A program made the translations under genes and the position numbers. Source: Micromonospora_G sp040676775 (GTDB lineage: Bacteria > Actinomycetota > Actinomycetes > Mycobacteriales > Micromonosporaceae). From it: a stretch of 64,000 nt of DNA. The notes below the pieces were generated by a model. It was not told the origin of the DNA and made no database searches. It saw only the letters and a list, made by a program, of their open reading frames with translations. The stretch is from positions 124,001-188,000 of the forward strand of contig NZ_JBFAPP010000003.1 of the NCBI RefSeq assembly GCF_040676775.1, read 5' to 3'. Below are positions 27,371 to 34,868 of this stretch, in pieces (positions within the stretch are counted from its first letter, which is position 1; each line of letters opens with the position of its first letter).

Positions 27371-28735
27371 TCACGCATCCACGTAGGGGGAGAGTTCTGA
27401 ATTCGCCTGCCGGATGATGTCGGTGTACCTGCTGTCGTGCAGCTCTGCGTACTGCGCCTGGTAGTAGTCGACGCGGGCCCACTCCTCCAGGGAGTCCGGA
27501 TACGGAAAGCCCTTTCGGCGGAGCATGGTGTAAATGGGGGTACCCGGCCACGGTTCCAAAAAGTGGATCTTGCATTGGTGCTCGGACCAGAGCTCCCGAA
27601 TGCGGTACGCCGCGTCGATGGTCTGCTGGTAGTGATCAGGAGCGGCACCGGGCCAACCGACGATGAATGTGAACATGCCCCGTACGCCGACCCTTGCGAG
27701 CCGGGTCGCCATCTCCGGGATGCGGCTTGGGTCGTACCGCTTTCCTGCCAGCTTCACGAGCTCCGGTACGGGAGTCTCCAGCCCCATCAGGACACGGCAG
27801 AGGCCGCTGTCGGCGGCCGCCGACAGAGCCCCGTCGGACATGTCGGTGAGATCGGCGGGATGAAGGCTCGCCGCCCAGGGAATCCCCACCTGCTCCGCCA
27901 GCAGATCCCCGAAGAGCTGCGCCCGCTCCCCGTCGTGGAAGAAGTTCGGATCGTGCAGCTTGAGCCCGCTGGCCGAGGCCCGGCCGACCATCTCGCGGAT
28001 GCGATCGATCGCCAACTCGACCCGGCGGACGTACCACGAGTTTCCGGATGTCTGTGGTTCGGAGCAGAAGGTGCACCGCCGCAGGCATCCCTCCGACGTC
28101 ACGTAGTTCAGCGTGCGAGGGGCGATCGCCAGGTCGGGATTGACGTACGGCTCCCAGTTCGAGATCAGGTCGAGGTCCGGCAGGTTGTCCGGGGCGGCCA
28201 CCAGCCCGCCCGCGTCGCGGTTCGGGCTCTGCCGAAGAATGTTGAACATGCTGCTCGTCGGCGGTTCCTCGCCCTTTGCGAGCACGACCGGCGCCGACGC
28301 CGTGTGCGGCATCGGGACACCGGTCAGCCGGTGCAGGAGCAGACTGAGCCCCGCGTAGCCGAATCCCGGGATGACCGCGTCGGCGGGCGACTGTTCGAGT
28401 GTCTGGGCGGGAAACAACGTCACGTGCGGACCGCCCCAGACGACGTACGAGCCGTTGTCCCGGGCGACCGTCGAGGCCTTGATCGAGTCGGTGATCGCGG
28501 CGCCGGTCATGACGCTGACCGCGAGAATGTCCTCGGGTCCGAGGGTCCGTACGGTTGCCAGCCAGTCGCTGTCGACCCGGGCGTCGATGAGGTGCGGGGT
28601 CAGGCCCAGTGCGCGTGCCGCCGACGCCAGGTAGCAGGCGAACCAGGGAGTCCAGGTCTGTTCCTTGCCGGCCCCGTTCGAATAGTTGGCCTTTGCTTCG
28701 GTTCGCGGCTGGAAGAACCACACACGTTGACGCAT
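27371..28735 (-). CDS. Cobalamin-binding-type radical SAM enzyme
   Basis: 454 residues. The N-terminal ~150 residues look like a B12-binding Rossmann domain (LASAARALGLTPHLIDARVDSDW, VVWGGPHVTLFPAQTLE), without the DxHxxG motif used for base-off histidine ligation. The radical SAM core has C217-L-R-R-C221-T-F-C224. Class B-type enzymes of this shape methylate unreactive carbons or remodel rings. The ATG at 28735 is the first gene of the minus-strand operon, with GGGGGG about 6 bases upstream; the longer frame to 29032 is implausible because it would run across the divergent promoter. Confidence 0.86.
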   Translation of the reverse strand: MRQRVWFFQPRTEAKANYSNGAGKEQTWTPWFACYLASAARALGLTPHLIDARVDSDWLATVRTLGPEDILAVSVMTGAAITDSIKASTVARDNGSYVVWGGPHVTLFPAQTLEQSPADAVIPGFGYAGLSLLLHRLTGVPMPHTASAPVVLAKGEEPPTSSMFNILRQSPNRDAGGLVAAPDNLPDLDLISNWEPYVNPDLAIAPRTLNYVTSEGCLRRCTFCSEPQTSGNSWYVRRVELAIDRIREMVGRASASGLKLHDPNFFHDGERAQLFGDLLAEQVGIPWAASLHPADLTDMSDGALSAAADSGLCRVLMGLETPVPELVKLAGKRYDPSRIPEMATRLARVGVRGMFTFIVGWPGAAPDHYQQTIDAAYRIRELWSEHQCKIHFLEPWPGTPIYTMLRRKGFPYPDSLEEWARVDYYQAQYAELHDSRYTDIIRQANSELSPYVDA

Positions 28736-29079
28736 CTCAAGCCCCCCGTCGTGCCGAACTCGCGCCTCCACCTGCCGGCTGCCCCGCTGATCGACCCGAT
28801 ACGTCGCCTTGTGAGAGCGCGACCTGCGGGGAGTATGGCGTACACAATCGACCGGCCGCAATGATTTTCCGCATCGCGGATGACAACGACGCACGTCAGC
28901 GGCAATAGATTCGTTCGCGGCATCCGTGCGTTGCGTCGCACAATCCACTGTGGCAGGCTCCTGAAGGCTGACGAGACGAGCCAGTCCGTGCCATTTTCGG
29001 ACACGGACGCGTCGACCGACGGTTCCGTCCACTTCGGCCGCACCACCACGGGGATCTACGGAGGGATCGGTCGACGTAT
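28736..29079. other. Divergent promoter region in the cluster
   Basis: 344 bp separate the minus-strand radical SAM operon from the plus-strand RmlD-ABC operon. It is less GC-rich in its middle and must contain both promoters. A 15-codon frame at 28861 lacks a ribosome site and is not called. No clear operator palindrome seen. Confidence 0.5.
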
Positions 29080-30030
29080 ATGAGGGTGCTCGTCACCGGC
29101 GCCGGCGGCATGCTGGGCTCCGCGGTCGTCCCACAGTTCCGAGAAGCGGGGCACCAGGTGGTCGCCTCCGACATCAAGTCCGGCTGGACCCCCCTCGACG
29201 TCACCGATCCTGCGGCTTTCAGGCGAACTGTCGAGTCGGTGGCGCCGGACGCCATCATGCACCTGGCGGCGCGGACGAGCCTCGAAGACTGCGAACGCGA
29301 TCCGGCGTCGGCCGCCGAGGTGAACGCGGCAGGCACCCGGATCGCCGCCGAACTGGCCGGCGCGAACGACATCCCGATCGTCTACGTCAGCACTGCCGGC
29401 GTCTTCGACGGTGCCAACCCGATGCCGTACGAGGAGACGGACCCCGCCAACCCCGTCAACGTGTACGGCCGCACCAAGCTGCTCGGCGAGGAGCACATCA
29501 TCAGGCGGTGCACGAAGTTCTTCATCCTGCGCGCCGGCTGGATGATCGGCGGCGGCGCGTTGGACCACAAGTTCGTCGGGCAGCTCTGCCGTCAGCTCGC
29601 CGACGGCCGACGGACCCTCCACGCGGTCGGCGACAAGTTCGGCTCACCGACGTACACGGTGGATTTCGCGCACTGCATGCTCGCCCTGCTGGCCACCGAC
29701 GGATACGGGCTGTACCACGCCACCTGTCAGGGCAGTCCGAGCCGTTACGAGGTCGCCGCCCACCTTCTCGACCGGCTCGGCCTGCGCCGGCACGTCTCCC
29801 TGGTGAAGGTCGATTCCGACCACTTCGCCGGCAGCTATCCCGCGCCCCGGCCGCGGTCCGAGGCAATGCGCAACCGGAAGCTCGAGCTGGCCGGCATCGA
29901 CGTGATGAGGCCCTGGCGGGACGCGCTCGGGCACTACCTCGACCAGCGCTTCGGGCAGCTGCGGTCGATCGCGGCCGGAGCCGACCCGGCGGATCCGACG
30001 ATTCACCACGAGCGGCATGCCGTCATCTGA
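29080..30030 (+). CDS. RmlD-like NAD(P)-dependent reductase
   Basis: A 316-residue short-chain dehydrogenase of the dTDP-4-dehydrorhamnose reductase type. The nucleotide loop VTGAGGMLGSAV is at the N-terminus; MHLAARTSLEDCE, STAGVFDG and the catalytic YGRTK follow, in RmlD spacing. RmlD reduces the 4-keto group of dTDP-deoxy sugars; here it could complete an activated sugar for the glycosyltransferase-like protein. No rmlA, rmlB or rmlC is in the window, so a non-sugar substrate is possible. First gene of the rightward operon; it overlaps the ABC ATPase start by 14 bases. Confidence 0.82.
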   Translation: MRVLVTGAGGMLGSAVVPQFREAGHQVVASDIKSGWTPLDVTDPAAFRRTVESVAPDAIMHLAARTSLEDCERDPASAAEVNAAGTRIAAELAGANDIPIVYVSTAGVFDGANPMPYEETDPANPVNVYGRTKLLGEEHIIRRCTKFFILRAGWMIGGGALDHKFVGQLCRQLADGRRTLHAVGDKFGSPTYTVDFAHCMLALLATDGYGLYHATCQGSPSRYEVAAHLLDRLGLRRHVSLVKVDSDHFAGSYPAPRPRSEAMRNRKLELAGIDVMRPWRDALGHYLDQRFGQLRSIAAGADPADPTIHHERHAVI

Positions 30031-30937
30031 GCCGGTCCTCGACATCGACGACGCCGTGGTCCGGTACGGCAACCGCCGTGTCCTGCACGGTGTGTCCCTA
30101 CAGCTCCGGGCCGGTCAGGTCATCGGGCTTATCGGCCCGAACGGTGCCGGCAAGTCAACCCTGATCAAGGCCATCGCCGGCCTGGTCCCGATCGAGTCCG
30201 GGACGGTACGCGTCGGCGGCGTGCACGTCGCCCGGCATCCGGTCCGGGCACGCCGGCTGATGAGCGTGGCGACCCAGGAACTGGCGGTGTTCCCGCCGTT
30301 GACGGTCGCCGAGAACGTACGCGGCTGGGCCGCGCTCTGTGGCATTCCCCGGCCACAACGCCACCAGGCCGTGGCCGATGCGCTCGCCGCGATGCAGCTC
30401 GACGAGCTGCGTGATCGCAAGGTGGTGGAACTGTCGGGCGGCGAGCAACGCAGAACCCACTGTGCGATGGCGATCGTCGCACGACCACGACTGCTCATTC
30501 TCGACGAACCCACCTCGGGGGTGGATCCGGACACCCGGCGGGCGGTGCTGGAACACGTCCGGCGGATATCGGCCACCGGCACCGCGGTCCTGTACTCCAC
30601 GCACTATCTGCAGGAAGTCGAGTATCTCGACGCCGACGTGCTGCTGCTGTCCAGCGGGAGGATCGTCGCCGCCGGCACGCCGAGTGAGCTCATCGCCCGG
30701 TACAGCACCGCCACCGTGGAGCTGACCATCCGGGACCGCCAGGCCGACGGTCTGGCGCAGCCCCGCCAGGAGCGCCGCCCGATCAGCGACCCGGTCACCG
30801 CGCTGCCGATGCTCCTCAAGGACCTGACCGAGGAATCGGGCGACGTCGTCGGCGTCGCCGTCCACCAGCCGAGCCTGGAGGACGTCTTCCTGCGTCTCAC
30901 CCAGCGACAGCGGGGAGGGTCGTCATCAGTCGTCTGA
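30017..30937 (+). CDS. ABC transporter ATP-binding protein
   Basis: 306 residues with all ATPase motifs: Walker A GPNGAGKST, Q-loop ATQELAVFPPL, signature LSGGEQRR, Walker B LLILDEPTSGVD and switch STHYLQEVEYL. The C-terminal ~80 residues are the extension seen in drug-export ABC-2 ATPases (DrrA-like). It pairs with the overlapping permease gene and most likely exports the cluster product and gives self-protection. Confidence 0.93.
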   Translation: MPSSEPVLDIDDAVVRYGNRRVLHGVSLQLRAGQVIGLIGPNGAGKSTLIKAIAGLVPIESGTVRVGGVHVARHPVRARRLMSVATQELAVFPPLTVAENVRGWAALCGIPRPQRHQAVADALAAMQLDELRDRKVVELSGGEQRRTHCAMAIVARPRLLILDEPTSGVDPDTRRAVLEHVRRISATGTAVLYSTHYLQEVEYLDADVLLLSSGRIVAAGTPSELIARYSTATVELTIRDRQADGLAQPRQERRPISDPVTALPMLLKDLTEESGDVVGVAVHQPSLEDVFLRLTQRQRGGSSSVV

Positions 30938-31713
30938 GTCGTCTTTCTCTGCTCGCCACTTCGGTCATCGCCCACGAGTGGCGGCTGCAACGGCGTGACC
31001 TGTTGCCCATCGTCACCCGTACGGTGATGCCGGTGATCCTGATCGCGGTGCTGCTGCCGACCTACCGGGGAGCGTTGCAGCAGGCGGGCACGCTCCGGGA
31101 CAACGCCACCGAGCATGCGGTACCCGGCTTCGCGGTCATGTTCGGGCTGATGCTGGTGTCCGACGCCGGTACGACCTTCTTCCGGGACCACAGCTGGCAC
31201 ACCTGGCTGCGGCTGCGCAGCCTGCCCGTGCCGATGCCACTCCTGGTGGGCGGCAAGCTGGTGGTTCCGTTCCTGCTGGTCCTCGCGCAGACCGGGGCGG
31301 TACTCGGCTTCGGCGTACTCCTGTTCGACATGCGGATCCGTGGCTCTGTCGGCGCTCTCGTGGTCCTCGCCGCGGTGTTCGCCGCGTTCGTGGTGTCGCT
31401 GACCTTCCTCAGCGTCGCCCTGTGCCAGACACTGCTCCAGCTGTCCGCCGTCGCGAACATCTTCAGCCTGGCCATAGCCGGGATCGGTGGCGCGCTCGTA
31501 CCCGTGGCGCTGTTGCCACAGCCGCTGCCCGCGTTGGCACCGCTCACCCCGACCTACTGGGCGATGCGCGGGTTCGACGTCGTCATCAGCGACGGGGGCG
31601 GGCTGGCGGCGGTCAGCCCCATGGTCGGCATCCTGCTGGCGCAGACGGCGGTGCTCGGTGTGCTCGGTGCGGCGTTGTTCCGCCCGAGCCGGACGAAGGT
31701 GGGGTGGGCTTGA
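30925..31713 (+). CDS. ABC-2 type permease, non-canonical start likely
   Basis: Membrane partner of the preceding ATPase: six hydrophobic segments over 262 residues, with the ABC-2 style N-terminus AHEWRLQRRDLLPIVTRT just before the first segment. No ATG, GTG or TTG occurs in frame between the ATPase stop region and a TTG at 31003, which would begin the protein right at the first membrane segment. GGGGAGGG lies 5 bases before an in-frame ATC at 30925, which gives MISRLSRLSLLAT and restores the cytoplasmic tail. I therefore annotate from 30925. The TTG start or an upstream CTG are alternatives. Confidence 0.75.
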   Translation: MSRLSRLSLLATSVIAHEWRLQRRDLLPIVTRTVMPVILIAVLLPTYRGALQQAGTLRDNATEHAVPGFAVMFGLMLVSDAGTTFFRDHSWHTWLRLRSLPVPMPLLVGGKLVVPFLLVLAQTGAVLGFGVLLFDMRIRGSVGALVVLAAVFAAFVVSLTFLSVALCQTLLQLSAVANIFSLAIAGIGGALVPVALLPQPLPALAPLTPTYWAMRGFDVVISDGGGLAAVSPMVGILLAQTAVLGVLGAALFRPSRTKVGWA

Positions 31714-31715
31714 GC

Positions 31716-32684
31716 ATGGCCGGCGTCCAGGTCGTTTCGGTCGAGCAGGCGCTCGGTGTCGTCGGGGTCGGCCTGGCGCAGTTGCGCACACACGCCGGGA
31801 GCGTCCTGGCCGACGGGCGCTCCTATCTCGTCGGCTCGCTTGCCGCGGGCTTCGGCAACCGGGGTAGCGACATCGACATCCACCTGTTCCGTTCGACCGG
31901 CGGCTACGCCCCGCCCTACCTCATGTTCGTCGGGGACGTGCCCGTGGACCTCGAACACTTCCCCGACCAGGCTGTCGGCGACCTCCTGGCACAGGTCACC
32001 GACCTGCCGGTCGCCGCGACACCGTTCGGTCCCGTGGCCCTGACGAACCCGCTCTCCGAGACGGACGAGCGTCGGCTCATCCGGTGGCTCACCGCCCTGC
32101 CCCTGGACCCCGAATCCGGGCCGGTCCTACCGCCGCAGGCGTCAGCAGACGGCTTCGCCGTCCTGCTACGGGCGGTAGTGGACCGGCTGGTGACGATGGT
32201 GGCGCTCGCCGAGTTGGCCGAGGAGGTGGCGGCGGAAGGTGCACCGTATCTCTGGGCCCGAGCCGGTCGGCTCGTCCTCGAAGTGACCTGTACGGGGCGC
32301 GGCAGCGCGGTGACGGGTGAGAAGTGGCTGCCCGCCCGTTTGGACGCCTGTGGCGTTCCGGTCGATACCGCGCGCCGCATGCTCTCCGTGACCAGTGGCG
32401 AGGAGTTCGCGGCGGCGACCGGGTCGCTGGGTCTGCCGGCGATCCGTGGCGTGGAGCTGACGACGGTGCGTCCCGACCCCGCCGCGCGCGAGGTGTCCGT
32501 GGGCCGACAACGCTTCCTGCTCACCAGGCACGAGCGTGTCTACCCCGAGTGGGTCGCCGCGGCCGGCGCGACCGCCGCCGTCCGGGACGACATCGGCGCC
32601 GCCCCCCTCCTGTCGGGGCTGCGAACCGGGCAGATCGTTCTCGACGTTTCCACCGACGCCCTACGGGACGCGCTGTGCCGGTAG
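31716..32684 (+). CDS. Nucleotidyltransferase-fold (MNT) protein
   Basis: 322 residues. An N-terminal minimal nucleotidyltransferase core is clear: GSLAAGFGNRGSDIDIHLF (GS plus DxD metal residues) and a third acidic position in VPVDLEHF. The remaining ~220 residues are helical and unassigned. Family members adenylylate antibiotics, proteins or RNAs. The start at 31716 follows the permease stop by two bases; a TTG at 31710 is possible. It overlaps the next gene by ten bases. In this position it may be a resistance enzyme or part of an MNT/helical-partner pair. Confidence 0.72.
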   Translation: MAGVQVVSVEQALGVVGVGLAQLRTHAGSVLADGRSYLVGSLAAGFGNRGSDIDIHLFRSTGGYAPPYLMFVGDVPVDLEHFPDQAVGDLLAQVTDLPVAATPFGPVALTNPLSETDERRLIRWLTALPLDPESGPVLPPQASADGFAVLLRAVVDRLVTMVALAELAEEVAAEGAPYLWARAGRLVLEVTCTGRGSAVTGEKWLPARLDACGVPVDTARRMLSVTSGEEFAAATGSLGLPAIRGVELTTVRPDPAAREVSVGRQRFLLTRHERVYPEWVAAAGATAAVRDDIGAAPLLSGLRTGQIVLDVSTDALRDALCR

Positions 32685-33175
32685 ACGGGAAGAGTTTCGA
32701 CATCGGCTGGTTGCTGACTCACGGAGCGGGGGCGTCCTGGACGTTCGCGGTGTCCGTACAGAGCCATCTTGAGGACGCGGACGCGGCGTACGCCGCGGAG
32801 GACTGGCCGCTCTGCGTCGAGTCGTGCCTGCTGACGCTGCTCTGTGTGCGGTACTGCGATCTCGTCGTGGACGGCTACAGCCAACGGGCGAGCGAGGTGG
32901 AGCGGCATCTCGACGTCGCGTACGCCGGCACGGACGTGACCCGGGACATCCGCGGGCTACCCCCGTCGGTCGGCGCCACCCGCGAGGACGCGGTTGCTGC
33001 CCGGAAGGTGGTGGCGACCCACGTCGGGCGGCTGCGGGAGAGCCTGCCCGTCGACGTACCCGTGTTGCGCAGCGCCGGTGGCTTCTTTCCGACGGTGCGC
33101 CTGGGCACCGACATCGAGCGGCTCCGGGGCACGCACGGACTGCCACCGCTGGATTGGTATCAGTGGGATGTGTGA
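32675..33175 (+). CDS. Small helical protein paired with nucleotidyltransferase
   Basis: 166 residues, mostly helical, starting from a GTG inside the end of the nucleotidyltransferase gene. The stretch LEDADAAYAAEDWPLCVESCLLTLLCVRYCDLVVDG looks like the paired helices of HEPN domains, which often accompany MNT proteins, but I do not see a clear RX4-6H motif. C-terminal end is GLPPLDWYQWDV. Its last bases overlap the convergent NDK-ClpS gene. Function unknown. Confidence 0.6.
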   Translation: MPVDGKSFDIGWLLTHGAGASWTFAVSVQSHLEDADAAYAAEDWPLCVESCLLTLLCVRYCDLVVDGYSQRASEVERHLDVAYAGTDVTRDIRGLPPSVGATREDAVAARKVVATHVGRLRESLPVDVPVLRSAGGFFPTVRLGTDIERLRGTHGLPPLDWYQWDV

Positions 33176-34008
33176 GCCTCGCGGCTTGCCACCACCCGAC
33201 GCTCGATGATCTGCCCCGCCGCGCGCAGCCGTGCGGCCCAGCCCGCCACCTCGTCCTCGGTGCCGTAGGCGACCGTGAAGGGCTCCTGGGCGGCGCGAAG
33301 CACCGCGACGAGCGAGTCGCCGACGGACAACCGGGGAAAAACGGTGCACAACGACGAGACGGCATAGTCGATCGAGTTGACGTTGTCGTCGCACAGGAGC
33401 AACGCGGCCGGTCCGGCACCGATCGGTGTGTACGTCATACGGTCCCACCGTTCCGTACGCGCGCGACGGCGCACCGTTTCGGCGATATCGCGTAGGGTCT
33501 GCGCTTGCATCTCCGCGACGCGGCCGTACACACCCCGCCGGTCGGAAAGGACAGGGACCGGAGTACGAAGCCGGTCAGCGCGCGAAGAGCGCAGGAAACT
33601 CGCCTGCGCGTGCGACTCCGCGTCGTTGGCCGGGGTGTGGATGCAATTCGCAAAGGGCCCATAGCCGTAGCGCTGCCGGATTCGAAGCTTGATCGCGTTG
33701 CTGCGGGCCACCGCGTCGGTGCCCGTCACCGTCATGATCCGGCTCGGGGCGTTGGCCAGGTAACGGTCGAGCAGGTAGGAGGTCATCGGGCAGCGGACGT
33801 TGACGTGCTGGGGCCAGAGCCACTTCAGGTCGTCGTGGTTCAGTTCGACGTCCCATACCTCGGTGATGGCCAGTCCGGCGGCCCCGAGTGAATGGCGAAT
33901 GTCGGCGAGAATGGCCGGATCAGCGACTCCGTCCGGCTTTACCATGACGAAGCCCACGTCGTCCCCCGTGGTGGTCGGTGCCGCAATTGCCGGAGCGATC
34001 CTGCCCAT
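33160..34008 (-). CDS. Fusion of NDP kinase-like and ClpS-like domains
   Basis: 282 residues. Residues ~18-140 match nucleoside-diphosphate kinase: VMVKPDGV (K24-G27), then the active-site histidine H124 in ANCIHTPANDAESHAQASFL, in the place of the usual NxxHGSDS. Residues ~200-272 match the adaptor ClpS: ALLLCDDNVNSIDYAVSSLCTVF (compare LLNDDYTPMEFV), then the C-terminal AGWAARLRAAGQIIERRV. The acidic pair D207-D208 is kept, but the ClpS histidine of the HxxG turn is not evident (AVLRAAQ). I know no named family with this order. It might couple a nucleotide- or phosphate-transfer step to Clp proteolysis. It overlaps the preceding gene convergently. Confidence 0.72.
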   Translation of the reverse strand: MGRIAPAIAAPTTTGDDVGFVMVKPDGVADPAILADIRHSLGAAGLAITEVWDVELNHDDLKWLWPQHVNVRCPMTSYLLDRYLANAPSRIMTVTGTDAVARSNAIKLRIRQRYGYGPFANCIHTPANDAESHAQASFLRSSRADRLRTPVPVLSDRRGVYGRVAEMQAQTLRDIAETVRRRARTERWDRMTYTPIGAGPAALLLCDDNVNSIDYAVSSLCTVFPRLSVGDSLVAVLRAAQEPFTVAYGTEDEVAGWAARLRAAGQIIERRVVASREAHTSH

Positions 34009-34072
34009 GTACGTCCCCGTCGTAGGTGGCCGGCCGAGTGTAGTCGACCTCCACCAAACCGACGAGCAGTGC

Positions 34073-34113
34073 TCGTCACGTAACCCGTTGCATCGTCACG
34101 TAACCCCGTTGCA
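34073..34113. repeat. Tandem 20-bp repeat upstream of the NDK-ClpS gene
   Basis: TCGTCACGTAACCCGTTGCA at 34073-34092 is repeated at 34093-34113 with one extra C. It lies 65 bp before the start of the minus-strand fusion gene and could be a repeated operator. Confidence 0.7.
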
Positions 34114-34174
34114 AGTTTACCGGCGGCACATCGGGCCGGGTGTGGACGGCAGGGTCGGTGCGGGTGCCCGTCGG

Positions 34175-34753
34175 TCAGGCCGGGGTCGTGACCGGGATGC
34201 CGACCGGCAGCACGACACACTCCCGGCAGCGAGCCTCGTAGGTGTAGGTGCCGTCGTCGGGCAGTGCGGTGGACGGCGGGAGCGCCCGGATCATCGGCTC
34301 GCCGTGTTCGAGCACCTGGGTGTAGACGGCGGTGAACCGCCGGCAGATGTCACATACCGCCCGCCGATAGGTCACCGTCGCGGGGCCGAGTTCGAGCAGC
34401 GCGCGTACGGGAGCGAACATCTCCCCCCGGTGGTCCAGGTCGATGCCGGCCGCCACGACCGTGGTACCCCGCCGCAGCAGGGTCCGGACCACCGCGATGT
34501 CGTCGACGGTGAACATGTGCACCTCGTCGATGCCGACCACCTCCACCTCCTCGGACAGCGCGGCGGCGAGCGAGGTGGTCTTCACCGTCGCCAGCGCGGC
34601 ACCGCTGCGGGAGACGACGCCGACGTCGCGTACGTGCCGGGCGCTCTGGTAGATCCGGTGCCGGACGTTGGTGTACTGCAGCGGCGAGAGCAGGCTGACG
34701 AGTTCGAGCGACTTTCCGCTCTTCATCGGGCCGAGGATGACGGTGAGATCCAC
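34175..34753 (-). CDS. tdk: Thymidine kinase, type II (TK1-like)
   Basis: A 192-residue enzyme phosphorylating deoxythymidine in nucleotide salvage. P-loop GPMKSGKSLELV, Walker B-like GIDEVHMF, and a four-cysteine zinc lasso (CDIC ... CREC) are visible. The GTG at 34753 gives DLTVILGPMKSGKS directly; the GTG at 34762 would add three residues. Thymidine kinases are core genes, so this may mark the right limit of the cluster. Confidence 0.88.
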   Translation of the reverse strand: MDLTVILGPMKSGKSLELVSLLSPLQYTNVRHRIYQSARHVRDVGVVSRSGAALATVKTTSLAAALSEEVEVVGIDEVHMFTVDDIAVVRTLLRRGTTVVAAGIDLDHRGEMFAPVRALLELGPATVTYRRAVCDICRRFTAVYTQVLEHGEPMIRALPPSTALPDDGTYTYEARCRECVVLPVGIPVTTPA

Positions 34754-34816
34754 GGCCCACACCGTAGCGCCCGACCTGCCGGACGAGAATTCGTCTCTCG
34801 GTTACCCTGACCCCCG

Positions 34817-34858
34817 TCGATGATCAAGACTCGACGATCAAGGCTCGATGATCACGGG
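34817..34858. repeat. Three 14-bp imperfect tandem repeats
   Basis: TCGATGATCAAGAC, TCGACGATCAAGGC and TCGATGATCACGGG follow head to tail, ending just before the ribosome site of the serine hydrolase gene. The shared GATCAAG core also appears in the nearby inverted repeat at 36157-36230. Confidence 0.65.
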
Positions 34859-34868
34859 GAGGACGGGC

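Noticed and set aside
28861..28908. A 15-codon frame in the divergent promoter region, considered as a second precursor peptide
   Set aside because: No ribosome site, no hairpin, no leader/core look; chance frame most likely.
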